This document shows positions 1 through 13,500 of a stretch of DNA of 64,000 nucleotides, one piece after another. Origin of the DNA: Osmia lignaria lignaria. Taxonomy: Eukaryota; Arthropoda; Insecta; Hymenoptera; Megachilidae. How positions within the stretch are numbered: position 1 is the stretch's first letter; each line of letters starts with the position of its first letter. A program made the position numbers and the translations under genes. Below the pieces are notes generated by a model. It worked only from the letters and a program-made list of their open reading frames with translations. It was not told the origin of the DNA and did no database searches. The stretch spans positions 2,358,501 through 2,422,500 of the forward strand of contig NC_135044.1 of NCBI RefSeq assembly GCF_051020975.1. The letters run 5' to 3'.

Positions 1-1418
1 TTGAATTATTTCATCAGAGACAGCCTTAACACGACTAATCAGAATAATACGGAAGATAGGAAATGAGATGAGAGTCTGTATAAAAACGATTTGTTCGAAT
101 GAAATATCTGCTGAATCTGAGAATCGACTCTTTGGGTTATGAAATTCTTAAAAGCAGGAAATAAAGATATGCTGATGATCATAAACCCATTTCAAGATAT
201 TAGGGACTTTGTAACCGCGGCACCAAGAAGATTTTTATTAAAATCCTCCTTCAAGAATTCTCCCTCTCTGTCTCTTTTTAAACGCTGTTTCCGATATTAC
301 TTCACTAATGAAAAATAAAAAAAAAGGGGGAGAATTATTCAGTGGCACGAAATTATAAGAATTTTATGTTTACATAGCGTAGCTTATTGTAGAAAGAACT
401 GAATACCATTTAAAACTGTGTTCCTTTACATTCTTTTACTCTTCGTAATAAAAATTTTTATTAAACATTGTCCACGATCTCAGTAAAATTCTTATCATAT
501 TGCAGAAATGATTTGCATAACATCTGCTCAAGCTCAAAGAAACTTCCGCGTCTTATGATATCATAAAGAAATAAAATATTTGATAATGTATGAAACAAAA
601 ATGTTTCCATTAACTTTTTCGTACGCTTGCTCTCATAAAGTTTTGTACAATTTCTTTTATTACAGACATAAAAATTCTTGAAAAAATGGTGCAGTTTGAA
701 TTTATTATTAAAATAGCATGTTAAAGAAGGATATTACATTATCCATCTCATACTCGTCAAGTAAAATCGTAAAGTTTCAAGAAATAAGGAAAGTAGACGA
801 GCATAACATGAGTTTACTGCTTGCACTAGTAACTCTGTGTTACAGTTTTACAGCCACTGTATATAAATGCTGTTTGAAATATTTTACATGCTATATATTC
901 TTTTTACAATATTTTTCTAATTAATAATTTATATTTTCTGTTACGATTTCGATATGCCATTGCTATTAAAATTTTTAACTAAATATAGGCTCAGTTACAA
1001 TGCTTGTAAAGAGGAAGGATTCTAACTTAACGTTAAATTCGCTTCGATCAGGTGGTTCATCGAAACCGACTGGACGATTCGTTTTTCCAAGGGATTTCCC
1101 TTAAATAAGAAAGAAGTCCACCCGTTTAAAAGGGATCGCCATGCTTTCCACATTGGACGGAGAAAAATTTATGCTATAACTGAATTCGAGAGGCCCATCA
1201 ATACGCAAACAAAACGTTCATAGTTTAAATCCATTTCAACAATGTGCATTATGTATCAACGAGAAATTCTAAGTAGAAGTATTTCTTCGACAGTGTAAAA
1301 GAATTTGATTGTAAAATAATAGAAAATGAAAGAATTTCGACATCGAATAAAAAAAAGCAACTGAAACGAAAGCTATCTTTGAAGTAAAACTTGAAAAGTT
1401 TAAAATTCTCTTAGCTTA
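1..1418. other. No gene seen at the left edge
   Basis: AT-rich sequence with only short chance reading frames. The minus-strand secreted-protein gene described below should continue to the left, because its third exon ends in phase 0 without a stop if the proposed donor is used. I could not find a following exon with a good acceptor and open frame here, so the remaining exons probably lie outside the window. Confidence 0.5.
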
Positions 1419-1520
1419 TTACAAGCTTGTATTCGCAAGTCGTTCTGTAATGAAACGTTGCTCACGTAAAACGGATAACGTTGGAAGTTGGCGAAAAAAG
1501 ATTGGTAAAATAAAACCTAC

Positions 1521-1600
1521 TGAATATTCTCGAGGAGTCCTCGACCGGTGGAGGACCCTCCTGAGAATTTCGTAGCCTGGATCGTCATAGTAGACGACGT
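1521..1600 (-). CDS. Exon 3 of secreted protein or peptide precursor
   Basis: This is the third exon of a minus-strand gene read from 10.35 kb down to here. The acceptor is a strong pyrimidine run ending CCTTCCAG, with exon start at 1600. The donor is CA|GTAGGT, with exon end at 1521. The 80 nt join the preceding exon in phase 1 and continue the frame as DVVYYDDPGYEILRRVLHRS followed by RTPREYS, ending in phase 0. The stretch starts acidic and tyrosine-rich and turns basic with an Arg-Arg pair, like the spacer and cleavage regions of peptide precursors, and it has no cysteine. If the donor is not used, the frame runs 33 more residues to a stop at 1419-1421. I do not recognise the family. The exon itself is well supported by phase; its function is inferred. 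Confidence 0.6.
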
Positions 1601-1691
1601 CTGGAAGGGTGGAAAGGGACAAATGGTCCTCGAATCTCTGAATCACTGGCGCACGAGTCGGCCCATTAACGTTGAATGAACTGACACTTAC

Positions 1692-1762
1692 CTTTCTTCT
1701 CGCTGAAGAAGTCCGCGTTGACGCGCGTCACGTAGAACAGGATGAATATCAGCAATTGTGAT
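1692..1762 (-). CDS. Exon 2, signal peptide core of secreted protein
   Basis: This 71-nt minus-strand exon is bounded by acceptor TTTCAG (exon start at 1762) and donor AAAG|GTAAGT (exon end at 1692). The frame gives SQLLIFILFYVTRVNA then DFFSEKK. That is a hydrophobic core with a small-residue cleavage context (VNA before D), as expected for a type I signal peptide. Joined to the MRPR start at 9945 it forms a complete signal sequence of 20 residues: positive n-region, hydrophobic h-region, cleavage after Ala. The incoming phase (AG|A, Arg) and the outgoing phase (G|AC, Asp) match the neighbouring exons exactly. Those matches are the main reason to trust the model. The protein should enter the secretory pathway. 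Mature function is unknown; a neuropeptide or hormone precursor is one possibility. Confidence 0.7.
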
Positions 1763-4700
1763 CTGAAATTAAACGTTCCGTCATATTAATTACATTTATG
1801 AAGAAAATTAATCATAAATATTATTCGAATAAAATATTTTAGCTAAAAATAATGTTTTCTATATTAATTGTTGCATTTGATAAATTTTCAAAATACTTTG
1901 GTTCTTTAAATAGAAAATAAACGAAACTACATTTACAACTGTATTTCTCTTTTTGGACTACCTTTCAGGGTGTGCGTGTTAACAAGCCTCAGACAATACC
2001 ACAGTTTAAACAAACTACCCATCCAGAAACTAGAGCAGTTTCCATGTTGCAACCGGAAACATTAACAGACCCTATAGAAGATGTTATAAAAAGAATCTAT
2101 TTTGCGAAGTTAACAAAACATTATTTTTTGAAACTAACTAATCATTTTTTTGCCCACCCTCTGTTTAACTTTTCATCTCATACAACTGTTTTTATATGCA
2201 GTGAAATTGTTCGAAAATAGTGCAGTCACCCTGTACGTAGATATGTAAATACATCGCTTTTCCAACATCGAGTTAGAGGCGATTTCTCACGTGTCGGGGT
2301 TAGTGGAACAGGAGGAATTCACTTCAAAAGTGTGACACGCATTTGCATTTGTCGGCGAGAGGAGAACGTGGGCGTTTGCCAGCAACCGATGATCGTGAAT
2401 CATGATCGAGAATTCTGCCCTTGCGTAACGCTTCGAACCTCCCACGTGTACGGTCGTGCCCGCGGATTTCGATTTCCGTTTGGCAAGGTCGTCGCACCCG
2501 TATATTATACCTTTGATGGAACTAGATTGAACTAAGCGACATTCTGAACAGCTTATAAAACGGCTATTTCAGAGAAAAATTACTTATCCCATTATTTTTC
2601 TTTACCGACACATTACATTCAGTTGTGATGTCTAAACATTAGTCGAAAAATCATTTATCAATGAAATAATTAGGTATATATACAGAAATCATGAATTAAA
2701 TGAACAAAATGCAAGAAAGAATAATAAATGAATAAAATTTGAATTCCTTGTTAACGAACCTAACTACGATAACTTAAAGTATAAAAGCCATCATTGTTGG
2801 CGATATTGTCGACGAATGACGACACTCTATTAACCCAGTGGCCTAAGAAACGATCTAAAGCGGAACTAAAAGAACAGAAAAACCTCGAATGAGATCCAGA
2901 GACACGTGTACAGGGTGGCGGTGGAATAATTAAGACAGGAAGTCGAGTGGCGACGTCGACGACGGCGCTGAAGAGGTGCTCGTTAATGAAGCGATGTACC
3001 AGAGAAGCTAAAGAACCGAGGAAGCTAGTTCTGACTATTCTTTGACCAGAAATGACAATAGCTAATACCAATTTCACGTTCTAACTACTTGTCAAAGGCG
3101 AGGAACTTCTGCCCTTATAGTGAATTAAAAATTAATTTTGTGTGAAAAATAATAATTCAAGCAAGTTTTGATAAAACCAGCATAGACAAAATATGCGTAC
3201 TAGAGATGAGAAGTCAACAAAAGGAGGTACATTGAATTAATTCCAGTATAAATCGCTTTACACAATCATTATAATCGTAGAGATCATAAATTCGTAGACA
3301 TCTAGAGACATCTGACACTTCGTACGACTATCATTTTGCGAAATGTTCGGCGTCGTATATTCTTTTTTTCTTGACGTACCACCATTAACTCCCCCTTGTA
3401 TCCTGTCGAATTTCCCCCGCTGCTTTAATTAACAGCATCGTATATCATCGTATACACGGAAGGGAACGATGGTGGTTTGTATTTCATCGAGTTTTTGCGA
3501 TCAGTGACACGTGGACTGCGGAATCTCGAGGACCCGCAAGGAAGTGACGAATGGTAGAAAATAAAGAAACAAATTTATTCCCGTACCAAAAGCGAGCACC
3601 CGAGTCACAGACCTCTCTGGGATTACGACCAGACAGAAGTAAGTCTCCGAGAAACAGCTTGTATATTTAATTGAACGTCTTCATTTTTAACATTCGATGC
3701 GGAGAAAGAATTTAAAAGAAGAATTTCATTTTCAGCAACCACTTCAGGAAATTTCTTCAAAAAAAGAGGGAAATATTTTCATTGCTTACGGGGTCACTAG
3801 AGCAACTAAGAATCTCCTGCACTAATACTCTTCAACTTTTATTTTGTAACAAATCAATTTTAAAAGGGTCACTCCGCTTAAAAGAACTTTTTCAATGAAA
3901 GAACAAAATTCAAAAAATGAAAAATAAAAAGAGGAAGAAGCAACGACGTGAATGCTGCTCACGAAAGAAATTTTAAGATCTTCTTGAACGTGGAAGCGAG
4001 GAGTTTCGAAATTACAGGAAGGGAAGTCGCAATTTTGTTGGATTCATCGGTAGGAAATGAACACGAAAGCTTAATCTCGATGGACAGTTTCGTAAGGACG
4101 ATAATTCAACGACGGTCACGAAACAGCATCAGGCAGAGCTTTAAGCCACCGCTGGCACATTGCTATCTATAAACTGACGTTTAGGGCCACGTGCCTCCAG
4201 CGATTCACGGTTAAAATCATCTTAACGATCACAGAACGTCGCTCATAAAGATTCATGACAGAAATGACCCACGTGTATTGACGAATGAACGAGCGTGTAC
4301 CTTGGCTCGTAAAGAACGTCTGACTGTCTCGCGAAGGATAAATCATGAATCTGGCACATGGAAATACGTCGTGGTATTATTGAACGTGTTATGTGACGTA
4401 TAGGTCACCAATTTTTGAATAAGCAACAAGAGGCTTAATCTTGAAATAAAACAGGAGAAGAGCGAAATTATGTGGTATGACTGCAATTTTCTATAATTAA
4501 CCCTTTCGGTACGAGGAATTTATATATGTACAGTATGGAGCAAAGTGGACTTCCTATGAGAAAATAGCGATAAAATAAATTTAATATACTCAAATAATTA
4601 TAAAAATGAAGAACTGTAATGTAACATATCAAATCGAAAGTTTAAATTGAAAAATTCTAATAAAATCCAATATATTTTTTATTTTTGACAATCTAAATTA

Positions 4701-7700
4701 TTATATTATCAAGTTGTTAGAATAAAATAACTTTGTAATAAAATATTAGACAATTCATATATGGGAGAAATAAGAATTAAAATATCTTTCTGAAACGTAT
4801 GTAAAAGAGACGCTTTTAATTGCCATTGCACTGCGCGTGTTCTTTCATGAATCTCCATTCATTAACGCCGGCTACGGGTGTATGACGATAATCCAAATAT
4901 AGGAAGGAAGAGGAACATCGACTCGGTTCATCGATCGAAGCTTGTTGCTCCAAATTCAGGCAGAACGGAGCCGTGAGCGAGTTACGCGTTACGTCTGACA
5001 ACGAGCAAGGGAAAACTGCCAACTATTCGAGCGAAGAATTATCATTCCCTTTTCCTTACTTCATACCAACTGTGCCAGCCAACCCTCCCAGTTACGACAC
5101 GGTGTTACACTCTAAAATTAGCCGGTGCTCGCTGGAGAAATGTGATTGAGAATTTATAGCGTGTAACGCGCTTGTCATTTTTTTATTCCGCTCGAAGAAT
5201 GTTAAGCACTCGAGGTGTTATGCATTTCTTGTAGCCATTAGATTATAGATATGCTCTCTTTTTTCATATTTAATTTACAGACCGGATTCAGATTTTTGGA
5301 GCCTGGGGTTGATAAATATTTTCTAACTAAACTAATCAAATATTACACTATCAATAAACTGGGTGTACTACGTGTTTAATTAAATATTACTTTAAAGGAA
5401 AAAAACAAAAACCCTACCGACTAAAAGCTTTTTGTTTAACAGCACCTACGTTTTAACCAGAACCCTGTGAAGTTATTTTTTCCTATTAGACACGTATATG
5501 CAGTCTCATTATCTCATTACGGAAGCAGCGAGAGTCAACCGAGTTCGCCAAGCAGAAAAAGGCAAAGAGAAGAAAATTCTATCACATTAAGGTACTTTAA
5601 TTTTGTAGTAATTACCTTCTCTGCTCATTATAAGATGTTTTAAAGCTTGTACAATCAGCTGAGTTTTTCATAAAGGGATCGCATGATCGTTCACTTTGTT
5701 TCAATTTTAATATAAATTAAAAAAACAATTTTCTTTTTTAGTACTTAAAATAAGTAAAATAATTCTGTTTTATTATGAAATCCATAATAAAATTAATTTT
5801 CTTTATAATCAAGTGAAGTTTCAATAAAACCCACGACTAATGAAAAACTGGCTGTTCAAAAGCAATAATTAATAAATTTGCCAAAGGAAACGTCAGTATG
5901 TAAATATAATAATTGTGTTTTACATTATCATCTTTATAATACCGCGAACAACATTGCACGCTAAACGAAACAACCGTTATTTCTCACAGATATTTCCATT
6001 TTAACAGAATTTTAATTAAATTCCATATTAATTCGACCATTAAACAACATTATCGCTTTACTGGCTACAGAAGCTTTTACGAATAGAAATCTCTGATGAT
6101 AATAAAATTTCCATAAGCAGTATCGCGTGACAAGAACAACGTGGAACGAAGGAAAAGGCATTTCAGTTGAATGAAGAAATCATTCTTCGATTAGCGATGA
6201 AAAATGACAAGTGTGTTACTGTTAATAACCACCTTCACTTTCAAAGCTACGGTTTGCAATAAATGCCACGTTAGCAGCTCTATTTGTGATCACCCAGACA
6301 GTGTTATGGGTTATTGCGATCCAAGCAACATCGTTTTCCTCGATTGCACACTTTCAACTTAATTTATCGTGGCACGCGAAGTGGTTACATGTTCCTTAGT
6401 GAGAAAAACCGTGAGTTACTTTTATTTCACACGTTTATGATATCAAAATTTATGATATGTGATCTCGTTGAAAAGATAGTCATTGCTACCACTATTACAT
6501 AGACGGCAATATTAAAAAATTAAAAATAAAACTTGACACAATGACTGCCAACTTATTTGTTCTATTTTGAAAAATTTTAAATAAAATTTGGCTAATTAAA
6601 TTTTCTGATAAGAAGATAATTTTATAGCCATTTCTCTCAAAAGGTCAAGATAAAAAGAACTAAAAATATTTTTACTGTAGGATGAATAATAAAAACGATC
6701 CTACATGAAACATTTATACGGAAAGTGTTTCCTGGTAAAAGTAACATCATCAATTAAAGGGTAAAAGCGTTTGTATGTTTAATATTTCATGCATTCATTT
6801 TCATCGATATGTTCATTCCAGTTTCTGTTTAATGATCATCATTAACTAAAACCTCCATTTAACACAATTATTTACCCATTGCAATTTAAAATCAACGTGG
6901 TGTAATAATAAAATAAAACAACAAAATACATATTGATATTACTGAAGTTTGGATAAAATTTTTTATTCCTAAGTACAATTCCTTTGATTAAAATAGTGAA
7001 TTCAGGCATATATTCGTGATTAATTATGTTCTTATAGACCCAGTTATTCTTGAAAAATTTTATTTCACCGATTAGATGATTCTAATTCAACAAGTATGGC
7101 AAGAGCATGAGATATCTGGGTCAATTTTAATTGGAATAAAACTTTAATTTCAAAGGGTGCTCGATAGGTTGAATTTAACGTGGTGTCCGCTCGAGAAATT
7201 TGCAGTGTGAACTAATTGGAAATTCATATAAGCAAACCTCAAAATGCATTCTGATCAAGGGTATTGAAACTTGATCGAATATCCGATTTTGTGATACTTT
7301 TCTGTTATGAAATTCTATTAATAATTAGCCACCCTAATAGGGTATGTCTCATTCTTAATAACAACTGTTCGATTGTAACTAATAATCAGTCATTTTGTAT
7401 TAAAAATATTGATGACACGTTTAAGTAATGAAATACTTTTATATCAGACTTTCTATGTTCCAAAATCAACCCTTTGATATACAACCCAATAAAATTATGC
7501 GAACTACACCGTTACAAAACATGCTATCAGCAGCCTTCACTTTTTCATAAAAATGTTCATATAGAAGAAAAATGAAATGAATTCATTAAACAAAACGAGT
7601 CCCTTAAAGTACATGAAATGAGCTCCATAAAATTTCTCATTAACCCCCGTGTGACGTCGGCCCTTTCCAAGCCGTGCATTATTATTCAAACGCGAATTTA

Positions 7701-9934
7701 CAGGAATGTCCAAGAGGAGTGGTTGGATACGAAGTACCCATCATTTGAAGATAACGAGCAGCCGAGAAACGGGTGTAGGGAAGCCACGAAATTCCTGAGC
7801 GAAACGAATCCTCCGCGGGGCTGAAAATGGATCAGGCGGCCATTTACCGGCGGGAAACGAAGGAGCTACGCGGTGAAACGACACGTCCGTAGATTTTATC
7901 TACGATTCCATGTAGAACAACACGCGCAACACGGTATTCCGCGTTGCTCTTACGAGCTTTCTGTTAAAGCTGCCGCGGCACACGTGCGCCGAATGCGAGC
8001 GGACTCGTAAATACACTCCGCGCGGATTAACACGCGGCCGTCACGTGGCACGTGTGTTTCACCCTTTCCACGTCCACTCGTTGTTACCATCCCCCCTTTC
8101 ACTGTCTTCCACCTCTGTTCGACACGCTCGGAGGGTGGCCAGAGATGGAAAGAACCCAGAAAAAAAGAGCAACCACCACTGAGTTATGTCGCTTGACCGA
8201 AAACACGGCAAGTGCGAACGTCACCTTTGCTCTTCGCCCTGCAGGATTAATATCGCACCGAGTAATGCACCCCCCCCACACCCGTGATGCTGGCTGTCGC
8301 TGCTTTTTATCGACCGGATACAGAGCTGTGTTTGTTGTGCATCTTGTACATAGTGTATTGACCTGGGTACATTTTCGCTCGAAGACGATGAGTTGTTACT
8401 TTTAGTGGGTTCTTGATAAGGAGGTTAAGGTCAGTTTCGAGGAGGTTTGGTTAGCAGTTAGACTTGCAGGTATTTTCTGATGAGGATGTTTTATTAAAAT
8501 TGTTTGCGAATAATAGTTTGTATAAGTTTGAATAAGTGGGGAGAAAATGTTAGCTATGATGATGTGCCATTTAATATGGTTCTCTTCTTAGCATACAATA
8601 GGCTGAGATCAAAGTTATTTTCAACAAACTTTATGCTTCAAATGCATATAGAATGAGTGTTAATTTATGATACTTTTATGTTATCGAATTAAGTCTCTAT
8701 TAGTTCTCTAAACAGGATTATCTAATAGAGCAATATGAAACAATTAATGACATACAATAGCACCAAACACCATAAGCACCTGATGGAAAGCAATTTCGAG
8801 ATCAACGAACAGAACAAAGAAAGCATTTCGTTGCTTTCATTCATCGTGGCGCGTAAATACAGGGCAAGTTACGCCTGTGCACCCGATTTTCCAGCAGACA
8901 TACGAGCGTCAATTTCTCACGGGCTAAAACCTCGTTACCAACCCTACCTCCTACTTAGTGGAACAGTTCTTGCACCTGTAACATGCGTCACTGCAATTGC
9001 ACTCTAAGAAACCACTTTCCGAGACATTGCACCTTCCCATCCGCTATCCACAGCGAGAAAATGTAAAAAATGCGAAATCAAGCGGACCCTTCGATCCCCC
9101 GACCGAGTTACAGATTTATCTATCCCTCCTTCACCCCCTTCGGCTTGTCAATCCGATCGAAATTGTCAAAATTGATATTTTATAAGCATAGATTTGATAT
9201 CGACTTTGTATAATTAGAAATACAGTGGTCCTCATTAATATTCAGACCTATCTACAATCGCTCACTAATGCTAATATAGTTATCTTCCTTTACTCTAAAT
9301 TTGATATCTTATCAGCGATAAACAAAAAATTCTAATTTTCTCATTAAAAATGATATCATTCAAATACATATTATAGAACATTATAAAAAAAAAATAATAT
9401 AGTCTTGTTACAAAAGTACGGAGGATTCTAAGATTAGCTCAAAATTAAAAATAAATAAATGAACTGTAAAATAGTTTGTTATGCAAAATTGGAAAAAAAC
9501 CATTAATGTATATAGAATTGATAAAACGTTGATTATGAATGTACCTTAAATGGAGGCCACAATGGTATATGATCTATGAATTAGTTTATGATAATTCATA
9601 GACTACCTTTGACATTAATAACATATCTAAGTCGAAGTTCTTAACTATACATATACATGCGTACTATAACCTCCACGCAAAGTACGTTCACCTTCAATGT
9701 TATACCAATTGAGTATACTTTGTTAAATATTTTTCTAATTTCACGCATACGTTCACAAGATTCCAATTGGAATGAAATATTACCTGTCGAATAAAGGTTA
9801 ACTCCGTCTCCATAAGAATTAAGTAGGGTAGAACGAACACAGAGAAAAACAATAAACGGAACAAGAGACCGGCTAAACGGTATGTTTACACTCGGATAAC
9901 TAAACGAAAGACCTTTGATGTGTGTTCGACTTAC
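1763..9934 (-). other. Long intron 1 of the secreted-protein gene
   Basis: About 8.2 kb between the MRPR exon and the signal-peptide exon. The sequence is mostly AT-rich, with GC-richer blocks at 2270-2530, 4800-5110 and 7640-8400. These lack consistent splice-flanked open frames on either strand. The 7640-8400 block is CpG-rich and holds several CACGTG E-box cores, so it may be a cis-regulatory module. Reading frames there, including an open stretch at 8052-8405, look like chance products of higher GC. Confidence 0.5.
7640..8400. promoter_or_regulatory. CpG-rich intronic block, possible enhancer
   Basis: A roughly 750 bp GC and CpG island inside an AT-rich intron, with repeated CACGTG or ACACGTG E-box cores and CGCG motifs near 7980-8050. 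No splice-bounded coding exon was found. A regulatory role is inferred only from composition and motif density. Confidence 0.25.
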
Positions 9935-10353
9935 CTAGGCCGCATGTTGAGTCATTCCATTTAACTGGGCAGGTGGTCAAGCTATCCCTCTAAACCGTTC
10001 AACCTCTTCTCAGTAGAGCGTGGAAAACAATGACACAAACGTTCACTCACAAGCACCCAACCTCCACTGTCCACTGGACAATTTAAATCGACCGATCGAA
10101 CGGATTGAAGTTCGATGCGAATAAGTCGATACACTCGATAACCGTTCAAAGGGGTCGACAGTGGCGCCAATTTCCAAGGTCGCTCCTGGGAGCAAGGTCA
10201 ACGTACTTCCGGCTACGATCGGCACCAAGATCTCCCCTCGATCACTGGGTGCTATTCTTAATCTTTCGACAAGATGAGTGTTCACACTGTTTCCACTGTT
10301 CACAATGACTCTCCACTGACAAGACCAATCGGCTCAACGGTCCACCACTTACT
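9935..10353 (-). CDS. Exon 1: 5' leader and start of secreted protein
   Basis: On the minus strand the start codon is at 9945-9943. The exon ends after ATG CGG CCT AG at 9935, followed by donor GTAAGT. The partial codon AG joins the A at 1762 to make Arg, so the protein begins MRPR and runs directly into the hydrophobic signal core. About 400 nt of leader lie upstream. Two insect-type initiators TCAGT occur on this strand with their A at 10353 and 10317; I place the 5' end at 10353, but it could be either. A competing open frame of 86 codons on this strand (10303 to 10043) lies in the leader and does not connect to the exons. Only the last 11 nt of this exon are coding. Confidence in the start codon is good because both phase and signal-peptide logic agree. 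Confidence 0.6.
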
Positions 10354-10560
10354 GACAACTGTCCCTTCGTGACACTTGCCGCTTCCTTCTCGATTTTTCT
10401 CCCTCCTAACCTCCTCCTACTCCGCAGCTGCCGGCTCGACGTCGTACTAGACGTCGTAACGCTGATCTAGTCTCTCCCTCTCGCTCCTCCTTTCATTTGC
10501 CACTGTTTTCCCTTTTTTCCTACCGTCGCGTTGTTTGGGGAAGTAATTTTGAACCAGCGA
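10354..10560 (-). promoter_or_regulatory. Probable promoter of the secreted-protein gene
   Basis: GC-rich sequence immediately upstream of the proposed minus-strand initiators, including CpG-rich palindromic segments around ACGTCG near 10440-10460 and a CT-rich run at 10465-10500. No clear TATA box is visible at the expected spacing, so an initiator-driven promoter is inferred. Confidence 0.35.
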
Positions 10561-13500
10561 GATTTAAAATGAAGTTTGATCGAAAGCCGAGGATGACGAT
10601 CAACGATGGATTAATTTAGTTGAAACGGTGCGATCGGTGGTCACGATTAAACCGAGTGACACACTGTCCTGCGTGTCTTTAAACCAACGACGAAAAGCCG
10701 ATGGCGGCCGATTCAAATTCGCTCCCCACGTGGCGGCGACGGCGTCGTCCTTGCGACTGCCACCGGCACGACGCTTGACGCCGGCCAATGCGTCGCCATC
10801 TTCCGTCCGCCGGCTAAATCTGTTTTAGTGAACCTGCCGCCGAGATGAAATTGCACCCGATGATTATTTTCTTTCTTTCCTCTTTTATTTTGTTATGCAA
10901 TTTTCCAGACTACCTTTGGGACGGCTAAAAAGATCGCACTCGACGGTTAACTACGGAAGTAATAACACGTTGCTATCAACATTTATTAAGGAAAAATAAG
11001 TTTTTTGTTACAGATATTTCGAAGTTCAGTGATTATAATAATAAGTATGGAAAAATGAATGTCTTCAGTATTGTAATAATCAGTTTCTTTTTTTGGAGAT
11101 TGTAAAAGTTTGAAAAATTTAACGATGAAATTTTAAAAAGGAACTTTTCAATTCACTCTAACTGCAGTAATCAATTTTCTAGAGCAATAGCAATAAAGAA
11201 ATCGCGCTTGATTTATAAATAACATTGACCTGCTCCTTTTACCACGCTTCGATCACTGTATTCCACACACGAATTAAATCTATCTGACAGCCATACATCA
11301 TATACGCTGAAATGGAGAACACTGATAACAGAAAGAAACTGACAATCAAAAGAGCACTGTCATATATTTCTGTACACACTTATGAACAATACATCAACTT
11401 GTCGCTGAAATTCGTTTTTAAATTTTAGTAAAGCAATCCTTTTTTGCTCCAAATTCTAGACCTTATCAGTAACGAATGAAAAATTCAATTCTTTCACTTT
11501 CTATCAAACTTTAAAAATAAAGGTTTGTTCAGTTTAATTGGTGTTAATGAATTCATGAACTCGTTAGAAGAGGGGAAGTGGGTTCCTAAAACAGGATGCG
11601 GTAGGTTTGGTCCGATAGTAAAACAACCTTCCTCTTTTCCGCTCATTATACATACTGCTTTAATCAGAATTCTATACGGAGAATTCATCATCTCGACTAC
11701 TCTTGCTTTTCTATTTTTACCAATCCGTTCATAAAATTATTCATTCCCGTAACGAGAAGATAAAGTTCCACGATCGAATTACGTCAATGCGTTTCTTGAT
11801 GACTCCTTTCTATGTAAAGGCTGATGTAATGGCTACCAGCAGCTGCCGAATGCCTGCAATTATTTTTAAATGTGATCCCATGAATGTCAAGTATTACAGG
11901 GCAGTTTGAATCATTTTTCTGAAGTAATTGTAACAAGCTTTTAATAGCTCCTGATTACTGCAATGATATTATTGAATATAAAGAATTATCTAAAAGTCAA
12001 TAATTAAGAAATTTTAAAGAAATTTAATTTACTTCCATTCAATAAATTTAATTTTTATTGGATTTTTATAAAAGTTTAAATTTAGAAAAATCATTTCTTC
12101 AAATGACTGTATATTCATTGGATAGTAATGATAGTAATGAGAGCTGTCACTGAATGAAAAAAGAAACATTACTTTCACGATTGATTCAGCACAAACTAAA
12201 CCGTCAGCCGTGATTAAAATGTTTTATCGTTCAGCGATTGCATCAACGGGACAATCAGACTTGATGAAAAACCTTTGTTTCTTTATTTAGGCGAACGACA
12301 ATGTCAATCTGGTTCTGTGAAAATCCCGTGAAAGCTTTCGTAGACGATGCCCATTTCCAAACAATAAGTCTTCATTACAGTTCGTTATTTCTGAAGCAGA
12401 AAAGCTTAATGAATCAAGCGAAGATGTTTTTGTCCAATTGTAACTTTCCAACGAACATTTGACTGAACTATTTTTTGTAAATAAGTGTTCTTTCAAGTGT
12501 ATTTGATTTAGCTTCTTTTTAAATAGAAAACCAGCTAAAAGCAATTTTCAAAATTTTTATAGTACAAAATTTCAGAAATTTCTCAATGGAATTCTTCATC
12601 TCTCTCACGATATGTCTGTCTACCAACGATCGATCGTAGGCAACAACACCCAGAGGTTTATTAATAACAGCGTGCACGGTGTGCCAACTGAATAATCGAG
12701 CATTATATGTAGACGCGGCAATGTAGTTACGAGCAGATGGTTATTGTTTGGTGTCGCGATTGAAGGTCTTAATGAACGTATCGAGCCAGCTTCTATCGGG
12801 GTGGACAGCAATTGCTGCAACATCTAATTACACGTCGCTTGCAATACTTCCCGGACTGTCTATTTAAAACCTTTGACACGTTCCTTTATCGAACAAGTGG
12901 AATTATTTTGGCCGAATAAATTCGGAGGTATCATCGATTCACCGATGTATAATTTATGGTGTCAACCCGTTCAGACATTGATGACGTAGCCTGAGAGAAA
13001 TTCTTTTTCAAGTCTTTGCACGCAGGCATCGATGTTTGAATGGATTCATGAATCGAGTTCTGAGTATTGTTTTCGAGCTCTTCGTTGCCTTCTTTCTATT
13101 TCTTTTTGTGTACTTGCTTCTTCAAACATGCAGTGTTTCGATTATAGATGAATCTAATATTTCATTGGCGTGATGTGAGCGTAAATCTAATTATTAAAAT
13201 GTTTGTGACAACGAAAAGCAACAATATGATGGAATTTGGCAATTGTAAATTAATATTCCGTCCAAAACCCGTTCTCCTGCGAAACGAATCGAAATTCAGC
13301 TGCTGTTTCACCAAAAATTTACACCGCGTTAAGCTTACATCGCGTGAAGGAAGTTAAACGAGTTGAATAAACTCCATTATAGTAACGAACGTGAATTGCC
13401 ACGAGTCACCGCCATTAACATCTCGTTCTACGACAACCGCGTTCTCTGTATTTAACAGATTACTAGTAAATGAAGAAAAACGAGGTAACCGAGCTGAAAC

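Noticed and set aside
4497..4540. TTAACCCTTTCGG, a piggyBac or MITE-like end
   Set aside because: No second TTAA terminus or family core was found nearby.
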